DNA of 64,000 bases from Candidatus Zhuqueibacterota bacterium (GTDB lineage: Bacteria; Zhuqueibacterota; Zhuqueibacteria; Zhuqueibacterales; Geothermadaptataceae): positions 21,293-85,292 of the forward strand of contig JAUZRQ010000027.1 in the NCBI GenBank assembly GCA_030950365.1, read 5' to 3'. The position numbers and the translations under genes are program-made. Of this stretch, positions 18,823-26,809 are shown piece after piece. The notes under the pieces are model-generated. The model ran no database searches. It was not told the origin of the DNA and saw only the letters and a list, made by a program, of their open reading frames with translations. Position 1 is the stretch's first letter. Each line of letters starts with the position of its first letter.

Positions 18823-19932
18823 ATGGCTTTGCGTTCATTTAAAATGCGGTTGTCGCATGCGTTCAAGGTGCTGTTTTTGTATTGCGGAGTTTTTGCCATC
18901 ATCCGTCGGTTCCTGCCGAATCCGCGTGTCGCCATCCTGCGTTACCACGCCGTGGTCGATCCCGATCAAAGCGATTATGCCAGTCCGCTGATCTGTATTT
19001 CGCCGCGAGACTTCGAGCGCCATGTGCGCTATTTTGCCAGCCGTTACCGCGTGCTTTCGCTGGACGAGGTGATCGACGCCTTTCAAAACGGCCGGCCGCT
19101 GCCGCGCAACAGCGTGGTGTTCACGTTCGATGACGGCTACGCGGACAATCTTCCGGCCGCACATATCCTGAAACAATACAATGCCACCGGCACGTTTTAC
19201 CTCACCGCCGCGTGTATCGACCGGCAGGAACCTTTCTGGCTGTTCGAGGTGACCCATTTGCCGTTAAAAACACAGAAATCGGTTCTGCGAATCAAGCTCG
19301 AGGGACAGACCGAACGGCTGCCGCTGGAAAACCGGCAGCAACGCTGGCGGGCGGTTCGCCGGCTGGTGACGCTGATCAAGAGTCATGATCTGGTCACAAG
19401 GGAGGCGATCCGCAAGCAGGTGCGCGAGCAACTGGCCGGTGCGGATTACCAGCAGCGAGCAGAGACGGTGATGCTGAACTGGACGCAGGTGCGCGAAATG
19501 ATGGACCTGGGTATGACCATCGGCGCGCACACGCTGACGCACCTGAACCTGCCCAACGCCGATCCGGAAGACGCCCGGCGGGAAATCCGTGACGGCAAAA
19601 CGCTACTGGAAGACCGGCTCGGCATTCACGTGCGGCATTTTTCGTATCCCAATTCCGGGCCGTACAAATACTACACCGGGGCCGTGCGCCAGATGGTCGA
19701 AGAGAGCGGCTACGTTTCTGCCGTAACCAGCTATGCCGGTTTCGCCAGCGCAGAGGATGACCGCTTCAAGTTGCATCGCGTGCGCACCGTGCCCTCCCTG
19801 GCCGAAACCGTGGCCGAAATCGAATGGAGCAAACTGAAGGCGTTTTTCACCAAAAGAAAAAGGGAACCACAAAACAACAAAGGACACCAAGAAAAAGCGC
19901 AGATAGTCCCGATGAGCGATGAAATTAAGTAA
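18823..19932 (+). CDS. Polysaccharide deacetylase (NodB domain), repeat-derived C-terminus
   Basis: A second carbohydrate esterase of 369 residues. A hydrophobic N-terminal segment (about 13-28) may anchor it. The NodB signatures are VVFTFDDGYADN at about 104-115 and the metal-ligand motif GAHTLTHLNL near 230; FSYPNSGPYKYY follows. AAAGGGA precedes the ATG. The last 25 residues (from about 345, KRKREPQNNKG) are encoded by DNA resembling a widespread intergenic repeat word (ACCACAA-AACAAAGGACACCAAG), so the natural C-terminus may have been replaced when a repeat entered the 3' end. Together with the first deacetylase it suggests a partly deacetylated amino-sugar polymer. Confidence 0.87.
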   Translation: MALRSFKMRLSHAFKVLFLYCGVFAIIRRFLPNPRVAILRYHAVVDPDQSDYASPLICISPRDFERHVRYFASRYRVLSLDEVIDAFQNGRPLPRNSVVFTFDDGYADNLPAAHILKQYNATGTFYLTAACIDRQEPFWLFEVTHLPLKTQKSVLRIKLEGQTERLPLENRQQRWRAVRRLVTLIKSHDLVTREAIRKQVREQLAGADYQQRAETVMLNWTQVREMMDLGMTIGAHTLTHLNLPNADPEDARREIRDGKTLLEDRLGIHVRHFSYPNSGPYKYYTGAVRQMVEESGYVSAVTSYAGFASAEDDRFKLHRVRTVPSLAETVAEIEWSKLKAFFTKRKREPQNNKGHQEKAQIVPMSDEIK

Positions 19933-20110
19933 AGCCACGGATTGACGCGGATCGAACACGGATTTGCCAATACTTTGCTTTTGGGGATGTTCGAAAGGCT
20001 CTGTTTTCTAAAAGCCATTTTTAAAATATTCACCAGCATGTTTGAGCTTTTTGCCAGATTTTTCAAATAAGGTCAGCGAGCTCAGCGCCTCTGCGAGAGG
20101 TTTTATTTTT
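19862..20110. repeat. Mosaic of dispersed repeat words overlapping the deacetylase 3' end
   Basis: Three repeat-like words follow each other. ACCACAAAACAACAAAGGACACCAAG lies inside the coding end (described in parts because of length: ACCACAAAACAAC then AAAGGACACCAAG). GCCACGGATTGACGCGGAT is at 19934-19952, with a second ACACGGATTT right after. CTCAGCGCCTCTGCGAGAGG lies near 20080-20101. Words like these recur between genes in many environmental genomes. No gene is visible between 19933 and 20183. Confidence 0.5.
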
Positions 20111-20183
20111 TGGATATCCTGAAGTGCCTGAACCGTTTTTTTAAACCCGGCGCCTTTTTTGCAATTGCGGTCAAAACAAAATC

Positions 20184-21542
20184 ATGACCCGAGAAAAGAA
20201 AAACCTGCTTCTCATCAGCGCGAATTTTCCACCAGTGAGCACCAGCGGCGTGCACCGCATGATCCGCATCGTGCGCTATTTGCACGAGATGGGCGTGCAA
20301 ATCACCGTGCTGACCGCCGATGAGAAAACGCTCACCAAGAGCTTCAAATACGACGACGGGCTGCTCGAAAAGCTGCCGCCGGACATCGAAGTGGTGCGCG
20401 TGCCGGCGTTTCAGGGCATCAAACGGTTGCTCGATTTGAAAAACCGGGTGCGCGCCAGTAACGGCGACCCGCGAAGCACGATGGCCGCAACGGCGTCAAA
20501 GCGTCCGTCACCAAATGGCAAAAAGCAAAAATCGCTGCTCCGGCGCACGTTCGATGCCATCACCCTCAATTTGAATTCGCCGGACAATTACGCCATGTGG
20601 ATCGTCCCGGCCATTCGCGAGGGGCGGCGGCTCATCGCCGAGCGCGGTATTCGCAATATCCTGTCCAGCAGTCCGCCGGGCAGCGCCCATATGGTGGCCT
20701 ACTATTTGAAAAAGCAAACTGGCGTGCACTGGATCGCCGATTTCCGCGATCCCTGGGCCAAAAAAGAGTGGCGCAACCCGGAAATGACCGCCTTCAAGCG
20801 CCGCGTCAATATGCGCTACGAAGCCAAAACCCTGCGCAGCGCCGACCGTATCATCATGAACACGCCGGAGATGCTGGACATTTACCTGCAGGCCATGCCC
20901 GAGCTGGCGCAGCGTGCGGAGGTGGTGCCCAACGGCTACGATCCGGCCGATTATCAGATGCTGCCATCGCCGCCGTCGCGCAACGGCGGACCGTTTTGCC
21001 TGCTGCACACCGGCACGCTGTACCGCGGCCGATCGCCGGTGCCGTTTTTGCGGGCCTGGGGCGAGGCCGTGCGCTCCGGCTGCATGCCGAAATCGGCCAT
21101 GCGGGTGAAGTTCGTCGGCAGCGTGAGCAACTTTGCGGCCGAGATCGAAGCACTGAGCCGGGAGTACGGGCTGGGCGACTGGCTCGAGCTCGTGCCGCCG
21201 GTGCCGCACCAGCAGTGCCTGGTTGAAATGACCCGGGCCGATGCGCTGTTGTTGCTGCAGCCGGGCACGCGCATTCAAATTCCCGCCAAAATTTACGAAT
21301 ACATCGCCGTGCGCAAGCCGATCTTTGCCATCAGTCCACCCGGGGTGATCAGCCGCATGATGCAGGAATACAACCTCGGTTGGTGGGCCGATGCCGACGA
21401 TATCGATCAAATCCGCGAGGCGCTGCTTGACATGGCGCAGTTTTTCAAATCGCAGCAGGGCCACTGGCCGATCAACGCGTCCGTGCTCGAGGCGTTCGAC
21501 GGCCGGCGGCTGGTGCAGCAGATTGGCGCGATGCTGGTGTAA
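20184..21542 (+). CDS. Family 4-type glycosyltransferase
   Basis: The 452-residue GT-B enzyme starts with NLLLISANFPPVSTSGVHR, the classical acceptor-side N-terminus of family 4 transferases with the Gly-rich loop, and has WIADFRDPWAKKEW near residue 185, RADRIIMNTPEM, VVPNGYDPADY near 250 and a donor-domain LHTGTLYRGRSP. The C-terminal E-x7-E region is replaced by IQIPAKIYEYIAVRKPIFA, a common variant. It adds a sugar to the lipid-linked repeat unit. A 250-base repeat-containing gap precedes it and I see no good ribosome site, so its expression may be separate from the main operon. Confidence 0.88.
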   Translation: MTREKKNLLLISANFPPVSTSGVHRMIRIVRYLHEMGVQITVLTADEKTLTKSFKYDDGLLEKLPPDIEVVRVPAFQGIKRLLDLKNRVRASNGDPRSTMAATASKRPSPNGKKQKSLLRRTFDAITLNLNSPDNYAMWIVPAIREGRRLIAERGIRNILSSSPPGSAHMVAYYLKKQTGVHWIADFRDPWAKKEWRNPEMTAFKRRVNMRYEAKTLRSADRIIMNTPEMLDIYLQAMPELAQRAEVVPNGYDPADYQMLPSPPSRNGGPFCLLHTGTLYRGRSPVPFLRAWGEAVRSGCMPKSAMRVKFVGSVSNFAAEIEALSREYGLGDWLELVPPVPHQQCLVEMTRADALLLLQPGTRIQIPAKIYEYIAVRKPIFAISPPGVISRMMQEYNLGWWADADDIDQIREALLDMAQFFKSQQGHWPINASVLEAFDGRRLVQQIGAMLV

Positions 21543-21692
21543 GGTTGATTGAAAATAGATACCAGACACCTTCAATGTGCCGCGTGTTTGAGAAATCCGG
21601 GACGCGACACCTGGATCCCACGGATAGAAGCGGTCCCCGACCGCCGAATGATCCGGAATGTGGAGCTTCCCAATTGCGATGAATGGCAAAAG

Positions 21693-21719
21693 CACCAGGC
21701 ACCTCCGAGGTGCCTGGTG
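21693..21719. repeat. 27-base near-perfect palindrome
   Basis: Two 13-base arms (21693-21705 and 21707-21719; first arm CACCAGGCACCTC) are perfect inverted copies around a single C. There is no T run in either direction, so it is not a normal terminator. A degraded relative may lie at about 21558-21585. It sits in the gap between the glycosyltransferase and the acyltransferase. Confidence 0.7.
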
Positions 21720-21767
21720 TCCGAGATGCTTCAGGGATGAACCGTGGCTGTTGAGAGGAAAGGGATC

Positions 21768-22277
21768 ATGTGGAAAAAGGTCTTTAAAGTCTTATTTAGC
21801 TTTTCAACCTGGAAATGGTTTTTCCGCTTTCTCGAGTTTTACCACAAAGTCAACGGCGACGCCATCCGGCGTCTGGGCAGCGTGGGCAAAGGGACCTGGA
21901 TCGAGCCCACGGCCAAAATCACCAACCCGGAAAACGTGTTCATCGGCAAAAATTGCCACATCAATCACCTGGCCTGCCTGCAGCCGGGCAGGGCGAAGAT
22001 TGTTATCGGTGACAATCTTTTGATGGGACCGGGCACGATGCTGTTCGCGTCCAACTACCGGCTCGCGCCGGACCAACCCATCCGCAAGCAGCCGTCGGTT
22101 TACAAGGATATCGTCATCGGCAATGATGTGTGGCTGGGCTCCAATGTGGTGGTCACCGCCGGCGTCACCATCGGCGACGGCTCGGTCATCGCGGCGGGGT
22201 CGGTGGTCACCAAAGACATTCCGCCGTACACCATTGCCGGCGGCATCCCGGCCAAGCCGTTGAAAAAGCGGGAGTAG
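21768..22277 (+). CDS. Left-handed beta-helix O-acyltransferase (hexapeptide repeat, WbbJ-like)
   Basis: The 169-residue protein would acetylate a hydroxyl on a sugar of the polymer using acetyl-CoA. After an amphipathic N-terminal region (about 1-35), hexapeptide-repeat coils run through [21 protein letters not shown] to [20 protein letters not shown]; the catalytic His is probably in NCHINHLA or the FASNYR loop region. The ending [18 protein letters not shown] is typical of xenobiotic/maltose acetyltransferase-like enzymes. ATG 21768 is chosen because AGGAAAGG lies just upstream; an earlier GTG at 21744 is in frame. It is the last gene of the exopolysaccharide block. Confidence 0.88.
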   Translation: MWKKVFKVLFSFSTWKWFFRFLEFYHKVNGDAIRRLGSVGKGTWIEPTAKITNPENVFIGKNCHINHLACLQPGRAKIVIGDNLLMGPGTMLFASNYRLAPDQPIRKQPSVYKDIVIGNDVWLGSNVVVTAGVTIGDGSVIAAGSVVTKDIPPYTIAGGIPAKPLKKRE

Positions 22278-22407
22278 CCGGGCAACCGAATCAGTCGATT
22301 TTCATGGATTTCGCCACGGATGGAGGCTGCCACTCTGGCAGGGCTTCCGGCCCTGTTAGAGTTAAGGAAGCCTTACTTTTGCATTTCGAGCAAAAACGCA
22401 TTCCGCG

Positions 22408-22476
22408 ACCACCGATTTCACAGATGGACACTGATGATTGAAACGCCACGGATTGGTGCAGATTGACGCGAATGGT
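22408..22476. repeat. CACGGATT/CACAGAT dispersed repeat, copy B
   Basis: ACCGATTTCACAGATGGACACTGATGA is followed, about 10 bases later, by GCCACGGATTGGTGCAGATTGACGCG (given as short words: ACCGATTTCACAG, GCCACGGATTGG). The same vocabulary occurs at 19934, 23697 (opposite strand) and 63853. The whole gap 22278-22544 has no gene. Confidence 0.6.
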
Positions 22477-22544
22477 TAATAGGTATTGCGGCTAGGGGAA
22501 TAATGGCTGAGAACTACTGCAAAATGAACAGCTTTATTCTCGGG

Positions 22545-22923
22545 TTAGCGGGCTACAACAAAATCCCTGATTTCGTTTGCATATTTTAAGGCAAGATTCA
22601 TATCACTTTTATTGACATCCATTGGAAAGGGATAGCCGGACGGCTACGCCAAAGTCGGTTAAAAATAGACATGCGTTTTCCAGTTGTGCAAAATTCTTGT
22701 TATGCTTCTGGCACTTCTTATTCAATAAAACAAGATCATGTGTTTTTTGAATGCCTTCTCCGCGAGAAGCGAGAAATCGTTTTAAATATTTTTCGGCAGC
22801 TTGCTGACAATGATAGCAAATAATTTCAATCGGTGTGGGAACCATCGTCTTCAAATATTCAGCAGCCGATAAATCCATGTCTGCGAACTTATACCATTCC
22901 TTTGCAATCGCTTCGCTATCCAT
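22545..22923 (-). pseudogene. HEPN-domain protein, frameshifted (partner of MNT nucleotidyltransferase)
   Basis: HEPN proteins pair with MNT nucleotidyltransferases as toxin-antitoxin modules; HEPN is usually the RNase toxin. The open frame from ATG 22923 runs 104 residues (HCQQAAEKYLKRFL and KTHDLVLL are HEPN hallmarks) and then drifts into nonsense after FGVAVR. Skipping one base (the G at 22635 on the + strand) restores a typical HEPN end, RYPFPMDVNKSDMN through ANEIRDFVVAR, stopping at 22545. So a one-base insertion has broken the gene, unless it is an assembly error. The catalytic R-x4-6-H motif is not clearly seen. The start overlaps the MNT stop by 8 bases. Confidence 0.75.
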
Positions 22924-23257
22924 ACAACTTTAATCCCTTTTCTGCTATTTCGTGCTCTAACGTATTCCTAATCTTAGCTCTGCTTTCAAATTCATCTTCT
23001 GAATAGACAAGGATTTCAAGCGGCAATTCAATGGACCGGGCCAGGGCTCGGCGAATGGCACGCATGACTTCGATTTTTCTATGGCCTTTCAAATCCAGGA
23101 CAACACAAATATCGATATCGCTACCATTGCCGTCCGTCCCATCCGCCGCCGAACCAAAGATATAAATGGCTTGCGCCCTGAATTTTTGCAGAAAAATTGT
23201 TTTGATGGTTTCAAACTGTGGATTCATTGCTGTTTTATCTGATTGCACTTTCTTCAT
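22916..23257 (-). CDS. MNT-type minimal nucleotidyltransferase (antitoxin)
   Basis: The 113-residue protein has the pol-beta nucleotidyltransferase core: IYIFGSAADG (the Gly-Ser motif, about 32-41) followed by GSDIDICVV with the two Asp of the D-x-D site (about 47 and 49). In HEPN/MNT modules this enzyme adds AMP to the HEPN toxin and so disarms it. Its stop overlaps the HEPN start. The longest frame begins at 23341, but the region upstream of 23257 is not conserved in style; ATG 23227 is also possible and no clear ribosome site marks any of them. Confidence 0.82.
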   Translation of the reverse strand: MKKVQSDKTAMNPQFETIKTIFLQKFRAQAIYIFGSAADGTDGNGSDIDICVVLDLKGHRKIEVMRAIRRALARSIELPLEILVYSEDEFESRAKIRNTLEHEIAEKGLKLYG

Positions 23258-23696
23258 GATTTTTTTATCATTTAGGATGGCATTTAATAATTCAATAGCA
23301 GCGCCGTTAACGCAATTTCGCTTGAGTATTGCCAATATCATTCAGGATTGCTTGTGTGAAAACAGAGCGAATGAGTCTGCACCGGTAGATTCTTTTAAAA
23401 CAAGGGCACGCTGCTGACAAAGGTCCTTGAATTCATATTAGCAAAAAAAAATCCAATATCAAGAAGTATGGCTTCTACTTAGGCAACAGGACTGAACGAC
23501 GATGTGCTATCCACTAACGTTAAGCTAGGCTGTCAACGATCCCGAAAATTTCTCTCAGAGGCGCCGGGCGCGTAGAGGGTTTCGTTCTGATAATGGAGTT
23601 ATTTTTTATTCGAATGAAAGCCCCCTTTTATTGTGAAAAAGAACAAAGACCGCAAGTATTTACGCAAATCATTTCATCCAATCTCATGCTTAACCC

Positions 23697-23730
23697 CATC
23701 CGCGTTGCATCCGTGTGAATCCGTGGCTTC
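23697..23730 (-). repeat. CACGGATT dispersed repeat, copy C
   Basis: On the - strand this reads GAAGCCACGGATTCACACGGATGC followed by AACGCGGATGG (quoted as short words GCCACGGATTCACACGG and AACGCGGATGG). It is the same word family as at 19934, 22408 and 63853. Confidence 0.6.
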
Positions 23731-23801
23731 AAAAAAAGTATTTTATGACTGATGAATACCGGAATATCTTTCCAGAGAACAAGCCTGCGATGAGATTCCG
23801 G

Positions 23802-23850
23802 CATTTCAGCGGCTCCCTTTTGGTCGCCACTGAAAGCCAGAATGACAAAA
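23802..23850 (+). repeat. Hairpin repeat, copy 1 (partner at 53301-53344)
   Basis: CATTTCAGCGGC, a short loop, then GCCACTGAAAGCCAGAATGAC can fold into a hairpin (TTTCAGCGGC with GCCACTGAAA). The reverse complement of 53301-53344 repeats nearly the same sequence with few changes, and similarity continues into the flank. Confidence 0.65.
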
Positions 23851-23886
23851 AATTCTAAATGCTGAATAGTTGCTATTTTAACCTTT

Positions 23887-25593
23887 TCACCCACCCACCT
23901 GCAACCGCCACACCGGCCCATACACGGTTTTGTGCTCACTAACCGCAATCACCTGCCAGTAATAAATTTGGCCCGGTTCGAGCGACCAGGGGATGGGAAA
24001 TTCGGGCTCGCGGAGGCCGGTGGCCACGGTGCGCTGCGGCGAGGCCAGGGTGTCCAGCCGGACATCGAAAAACACTGGCTCGCCGCGCGTATGATTGTAT
24101 TGCCATTGCAACGTGACATCGCGCGGCACGTCGGTAGCGCTGTCGGCCGGGCGCGGATTGAACAGCGCCAGTCCGACGTCCAGCGTCTCGGGAAAAAGAA
24201 ACACTTTCTGCCCATGGTACACGCTATTGTCGATGGCGAACGGCAACTCCAGGGTGGTGCCGGAAATGGGCGCCAGCCGGATGCGGAAGAACGGGCCGAA
24301 GCCACCGAACGGCAGCGAGCGTTCGGTGATGGAAAACAGGGTGATCCACTCGCTATTGCGCCGGAAGAGCCAGGTGCTGTCCAGCATGCCGCCGTTGGCC
24401 TGCCGCAGCAGCATCAGCGAGTCGATGGCCGCTGATTCGATGCGGAACGTCAGCTCGCTCACGTTGCGCGGAATGTGTTCGAACAGCAGAATGATGATCG
24501 CCGCGGAATCGGCAAACACTACATCGCAGTAATCGATGCGGCCCTGCCGGTCATCCAGATTGCCCAGCCCGGACAGATCGATGCGCGTGGAGAACCAGTT
24601 CAGCGCGTTCTGATACTGCATTTCCACCCGCACCACGAACTCGTCACGGCGATTGAGGGTCAGATACGTCAACCGGAACTGGCCGCGCAAATTACGGGCA
24701 ATGGTCTGCATCTGGCTCTGGATGAGCTCGAGCTGATCGGCCAGATAGTAGCCGCCATCGGTGGTTTCGGCCAACTGGCGTAGAATATCTTCATTGGCAA
24801 CCTGCCCGGCGGCGATAACGTGCAACTGCACGCGGTTTGCTTCCGCCAACTTCATCAGCTCTTTGGGCGTGGTGCGACTGCTGGTGTCGAAACCGTCGGT
24901 GAGAAAGATCAGCATGCGCACGGCATCGTCGGCGGAATTAGCGAACAGATCGATGCCCTGCCGCACCGCATCCCAGATGCGCGTGGAGCCGTGATCCACC
25001 GGCTCTGCGGCGAAATCCATGAGCCGCCGGATGAGCACGGTGGTGTCCGAAGTGAAATAGGACAGGATTTGCGGCTCGAGATTTTTATCGTGAAATTCCA
25101 GCAGCGCCAGCCGATGGCGGGGGGCCAGGGTGTGGATGATGGCCAGGCTGCCGGTCAGCATGCGGTCGATGCCCGTACCCTGCGCATCGCGAAACGTGGC
25201 CATGCTGTTGGTGAAATCCAGCACCAGCACGATATCCAGCGGCACGTCCTTCCAGCGTCGAATAAAAAAATTGGTTTCGCGGTAATCGATCTCGCGGTCG
25301 TCCTCGAAAATGCGCGTTTTGCGCGCCAGCTCGCCGGGATCAATCAGCACGGCGTCGTCATTGGCATCGCGCAGTGAAAAAAAGAAATGGATTTGTCCCG
25401 GCTCGCGCACCAGTCCCTGCAGCGAGCGAAAGCGTAGGGTTTCCTCGTGCTTACGGAATGAATTGGCGGGTTTGCTGCCATCGGGTGCCGTAGGGGATTT
25501 CCCTTCGCAGCCACCGGCCAGGGCAATCCAGAACGCTACTGCAATAGAAAACCCCATATAGCGCGTGAAGAGCCGGATGACTGAGTTTTTCAT
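23887..25593 (-). CDS. VWA-domain lipoprotein
   Basis: The 568-residue protein begins with a signal ending in ALAGGC, a lipobox. A von Willebrand factor A domain spans about residues 115-305: VLVLDFTNSMATF provides the MIDAS D-x-T-x-S variant and MLIFLTDGFDTSS the later Asp. The remainder is beta-rich with an FN3-like end (DVTLQWQY near 500 and PGQIYYWQVIAVSE). VWA domains mediate metal-dependent protein binding. ATG 25593 is used because GGGAA lies close upstream; an ATG 24 bases earlier is in frame. No functional link with neighbours is visible. Confidence 0.83.
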   Translation of the reverse strand: MKNSVIRLFTRYMGFSIAVAFWIALAGGCEGKSPTAPDGSKPANSFRKHEETLRFRSLQGLVREPGQIHFFFSLRDANDDAVLIDPGELARKTRIFEDDREIDYRETNFFIRRWKDVPLDIVLVLDFTNSMATFRDAQGTGIDRMLTGSLAIIHTLAPRHRLALLEFHDKNLEPQILSYFTSDTTVLIRRLMDFAAEPVDHGSTRIWDAVRQGIDLFANSADDAVRMLIFLTDGFDTSSRTTPKELMKLAEANRVQLHVIAAGQVANEDILRQLAETTDGGYYLADQLELIQSQMQTIARNLRGQFRLTYLTLNRRDEFVVRVEMQYQNALNWFSTRIDLSGLGNLDDRQGRIDYCDVVFADSAAIIILLFEHIPRNVSELTFRIESAAIDSLMLLRQANGGMLDSTWLFRRNSEWITLFSITERSLPFGGFGPFFRIRLAPISGTTLELPFAIDNSVYHGQKVFLFPETLDVGLALFNPRPADSATDVPRDVTLQWQYNHTRGEPVFFDVRLDTLASPQRTVATGLREPEFPIPWSLEPGQIYYWQVIAVSEHKTVYGPVWRLQVGG

Positions 25594-25860
25594 GGTTCCC
25601 GTCACATTTGGAAACATGGCGTGGCATTTCCCCCCGAGCGGTGCAATGAAGCCTGCGGTAACGGGGCAGATACTCCTCTGTCGGATTGAATCAACCGAAT
25701 CGGAAGATCAGGAGCAGGCGGAAAGAGATGGGAGCGTCATCGTACCGAAAGCTCAGGTGTCGGCGAACGGGATCTGGAATAAGAATCCGACAGATTCAAT
25801 AGAATGTAGCGAGCCGATGGCCGATTGTCAAATAGTAAATGGCCGGAACGCTATCTCTTT

Positions 25861-26058
25861 TTATTGAGTCGAGTCTTCATCCATGGCTTTGTAGTAGATG
25901 CAAAACCGGCATTTGCTCCGATTGGCTTTTTGAATGAGCTGAAAAGCTGGATGGTTGCACAGGGTATCGGCAACTTCCCAGCAGGGGGGACCTTCCTTGC
26001 GGCCGTACATCACGCAATCGCATTTTTCACAACCCAGATATTCATAACAACGTTGCAT
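25861..26058 (-). CDS. Small Cys-rich 'two-CW domain'-like protein
   Basis: A 65-residue protein with eight Cys (positions 4, 10, 13, 15, 26, 34, 50 and 53) in two half-sites, including PCWEVADTLC and SKCRFCIYY. The pattern resembles the small two-CW proteins found in sulfur- and metal-respiring bacteria, which probably bind a metal or an iron-sulfur cluster. A perfect GGAGG lies about 6 bases before the ATG, and the antisense frames are not credible, so I take it as a real gene. It is downstream of the efflux operon and upstream of the VWA gene. Function unknown. Confidence 0.75.
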   Translation of the reverse strand: MQRCYEYLGCEKCDCVMYGRKEGPPCWEVADTLCNHPAFQLIQKANRSKCRFCIYYKAMDEDSTQ

Positions 26059-26410
26059 TACAACCTCCTCACATGTGGCCCAATCCGAATCTTTATCTTT
26101 CGTGGATGCGGCTCCATCGTTGGAACCGCGCTGCGGTCAAGTTGCTGTGACTGATAGAATGAAAAAAATGTCCCCATTACCCAATTTACATTATCGCTCA
26201 ATTGGCGCAGATGGTTGAAAACGTTGTGCGCACCTGGTGAGAAGACGGCGATAAAGCGGCTCCTTTGATTCGGCATGTCTGGCAGGAAGCATGGAGGCTT
26301 GAGGTAAAAAACTCTCCCGTTCATACGGATAAAAAATAAGTACAGGCGGATACGCAATACGCATCCGCCTGCTTTTCACCCCGGAGGAGGACGTCAGGCG
26401 TTGGAATGCA
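26059..26410. other. Non-coding gap downstream of the efflux operon
   Basis: No supported gene. It holds the GGAGG of the small Cys-rich gene at its left edge and the efflux-operon terminator at its right part. Confidence 0.6.
26325..26371 (-). terminator. Terminator of the RND efflux operon
   Basis: On the - strand, CAGGCGGAT (from 26371) pairs with ATCCGCCTG (ending at 26343) around a short loop, followed by ACTTATTTTTTATCC. It lies 40 bases after the last gene of the operon. Confidence 0.75.
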
Positions 26411-26797
26411 TCAACCGGACTCGGACGCGCCTGCCGACATACGCAGCAGCCAGAGAATGCCGGCCCATACAAGGGTGCGAAACACCATAGCGCCGATGCT
26501 TTGCGGAGCCATCGCGCTGCCGACAAAATAATGCACGACAAGCGTCAGCAGGATGGTACCGTGCAGTAAAGCAATAGCCACCGCCAGGCACTCGCCCCGG
26601 GAACGCTGCCGCCACAAAAGCCAGCCGGCGACCACCGAAACCACGCCCATGATCGTGTTGTACCACACCAACCAGGGCAGCACCAGATAATCCGGCTGTT
26701 TAATATGCAGCAACACCGCGCCGCCGGAGGCGATGGAAAGCGCGCCGAGGGACAGCGCCCCAGAAGCGGCCAGTTTGCGTTGTGTGTTGGCTGTCAT
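26411..26797 (-). CDS. Small four-helix membrane protein
   Basis: The 128-residue product is predicted to cross the membrane four times (about residues 12-31, 40-62, 72-93 and 105-122). I do not recognise a named family. ATG 26797 is chosen because GGGAG ends 5 bases upstream; another ATG lies directly before it. It follows the RND gene by 12 bases and precedes the terminator, so it belongs to the efflux operon and may assist or regulate the pump. Confidence 0.7.
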   Translation of the reverse strand: MTANTQRKLAASGALSLGALSIASGGAVLLHIKQPDYLVLPWLVWYNTIMGVVSVVAGWLLWRQRSRGECLAVAIALLHGTILLTLVVHYFVGSAMAPQSIGAMVFRTLVWAGILWLLRMSAGASESG

Positions 26798-26809
26798 CAT
26801 AACTCCCTG

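Larger units (their letters stand above)
23258..23886. other. Non-coding gap with repeat copies
   Basis: No supported gene. It contains repeat copy C of the CACGGATT family (23697-23730, - strand) and one copy of a hairpin repeat (23802-23850). A short open frame on the - strand crosses both repeats and is not credible. Confidence 0.6.

Noticed and set aside
23628..23948. 106-residue frame on the - strand
   Set aside because: Made of two repeat copies and the end of the VWA gene region.
25565..25867. 100-residue frame on the + strand
   Set aside because: Begins antisense to the VWA gene start and has no family features or ribosome site.
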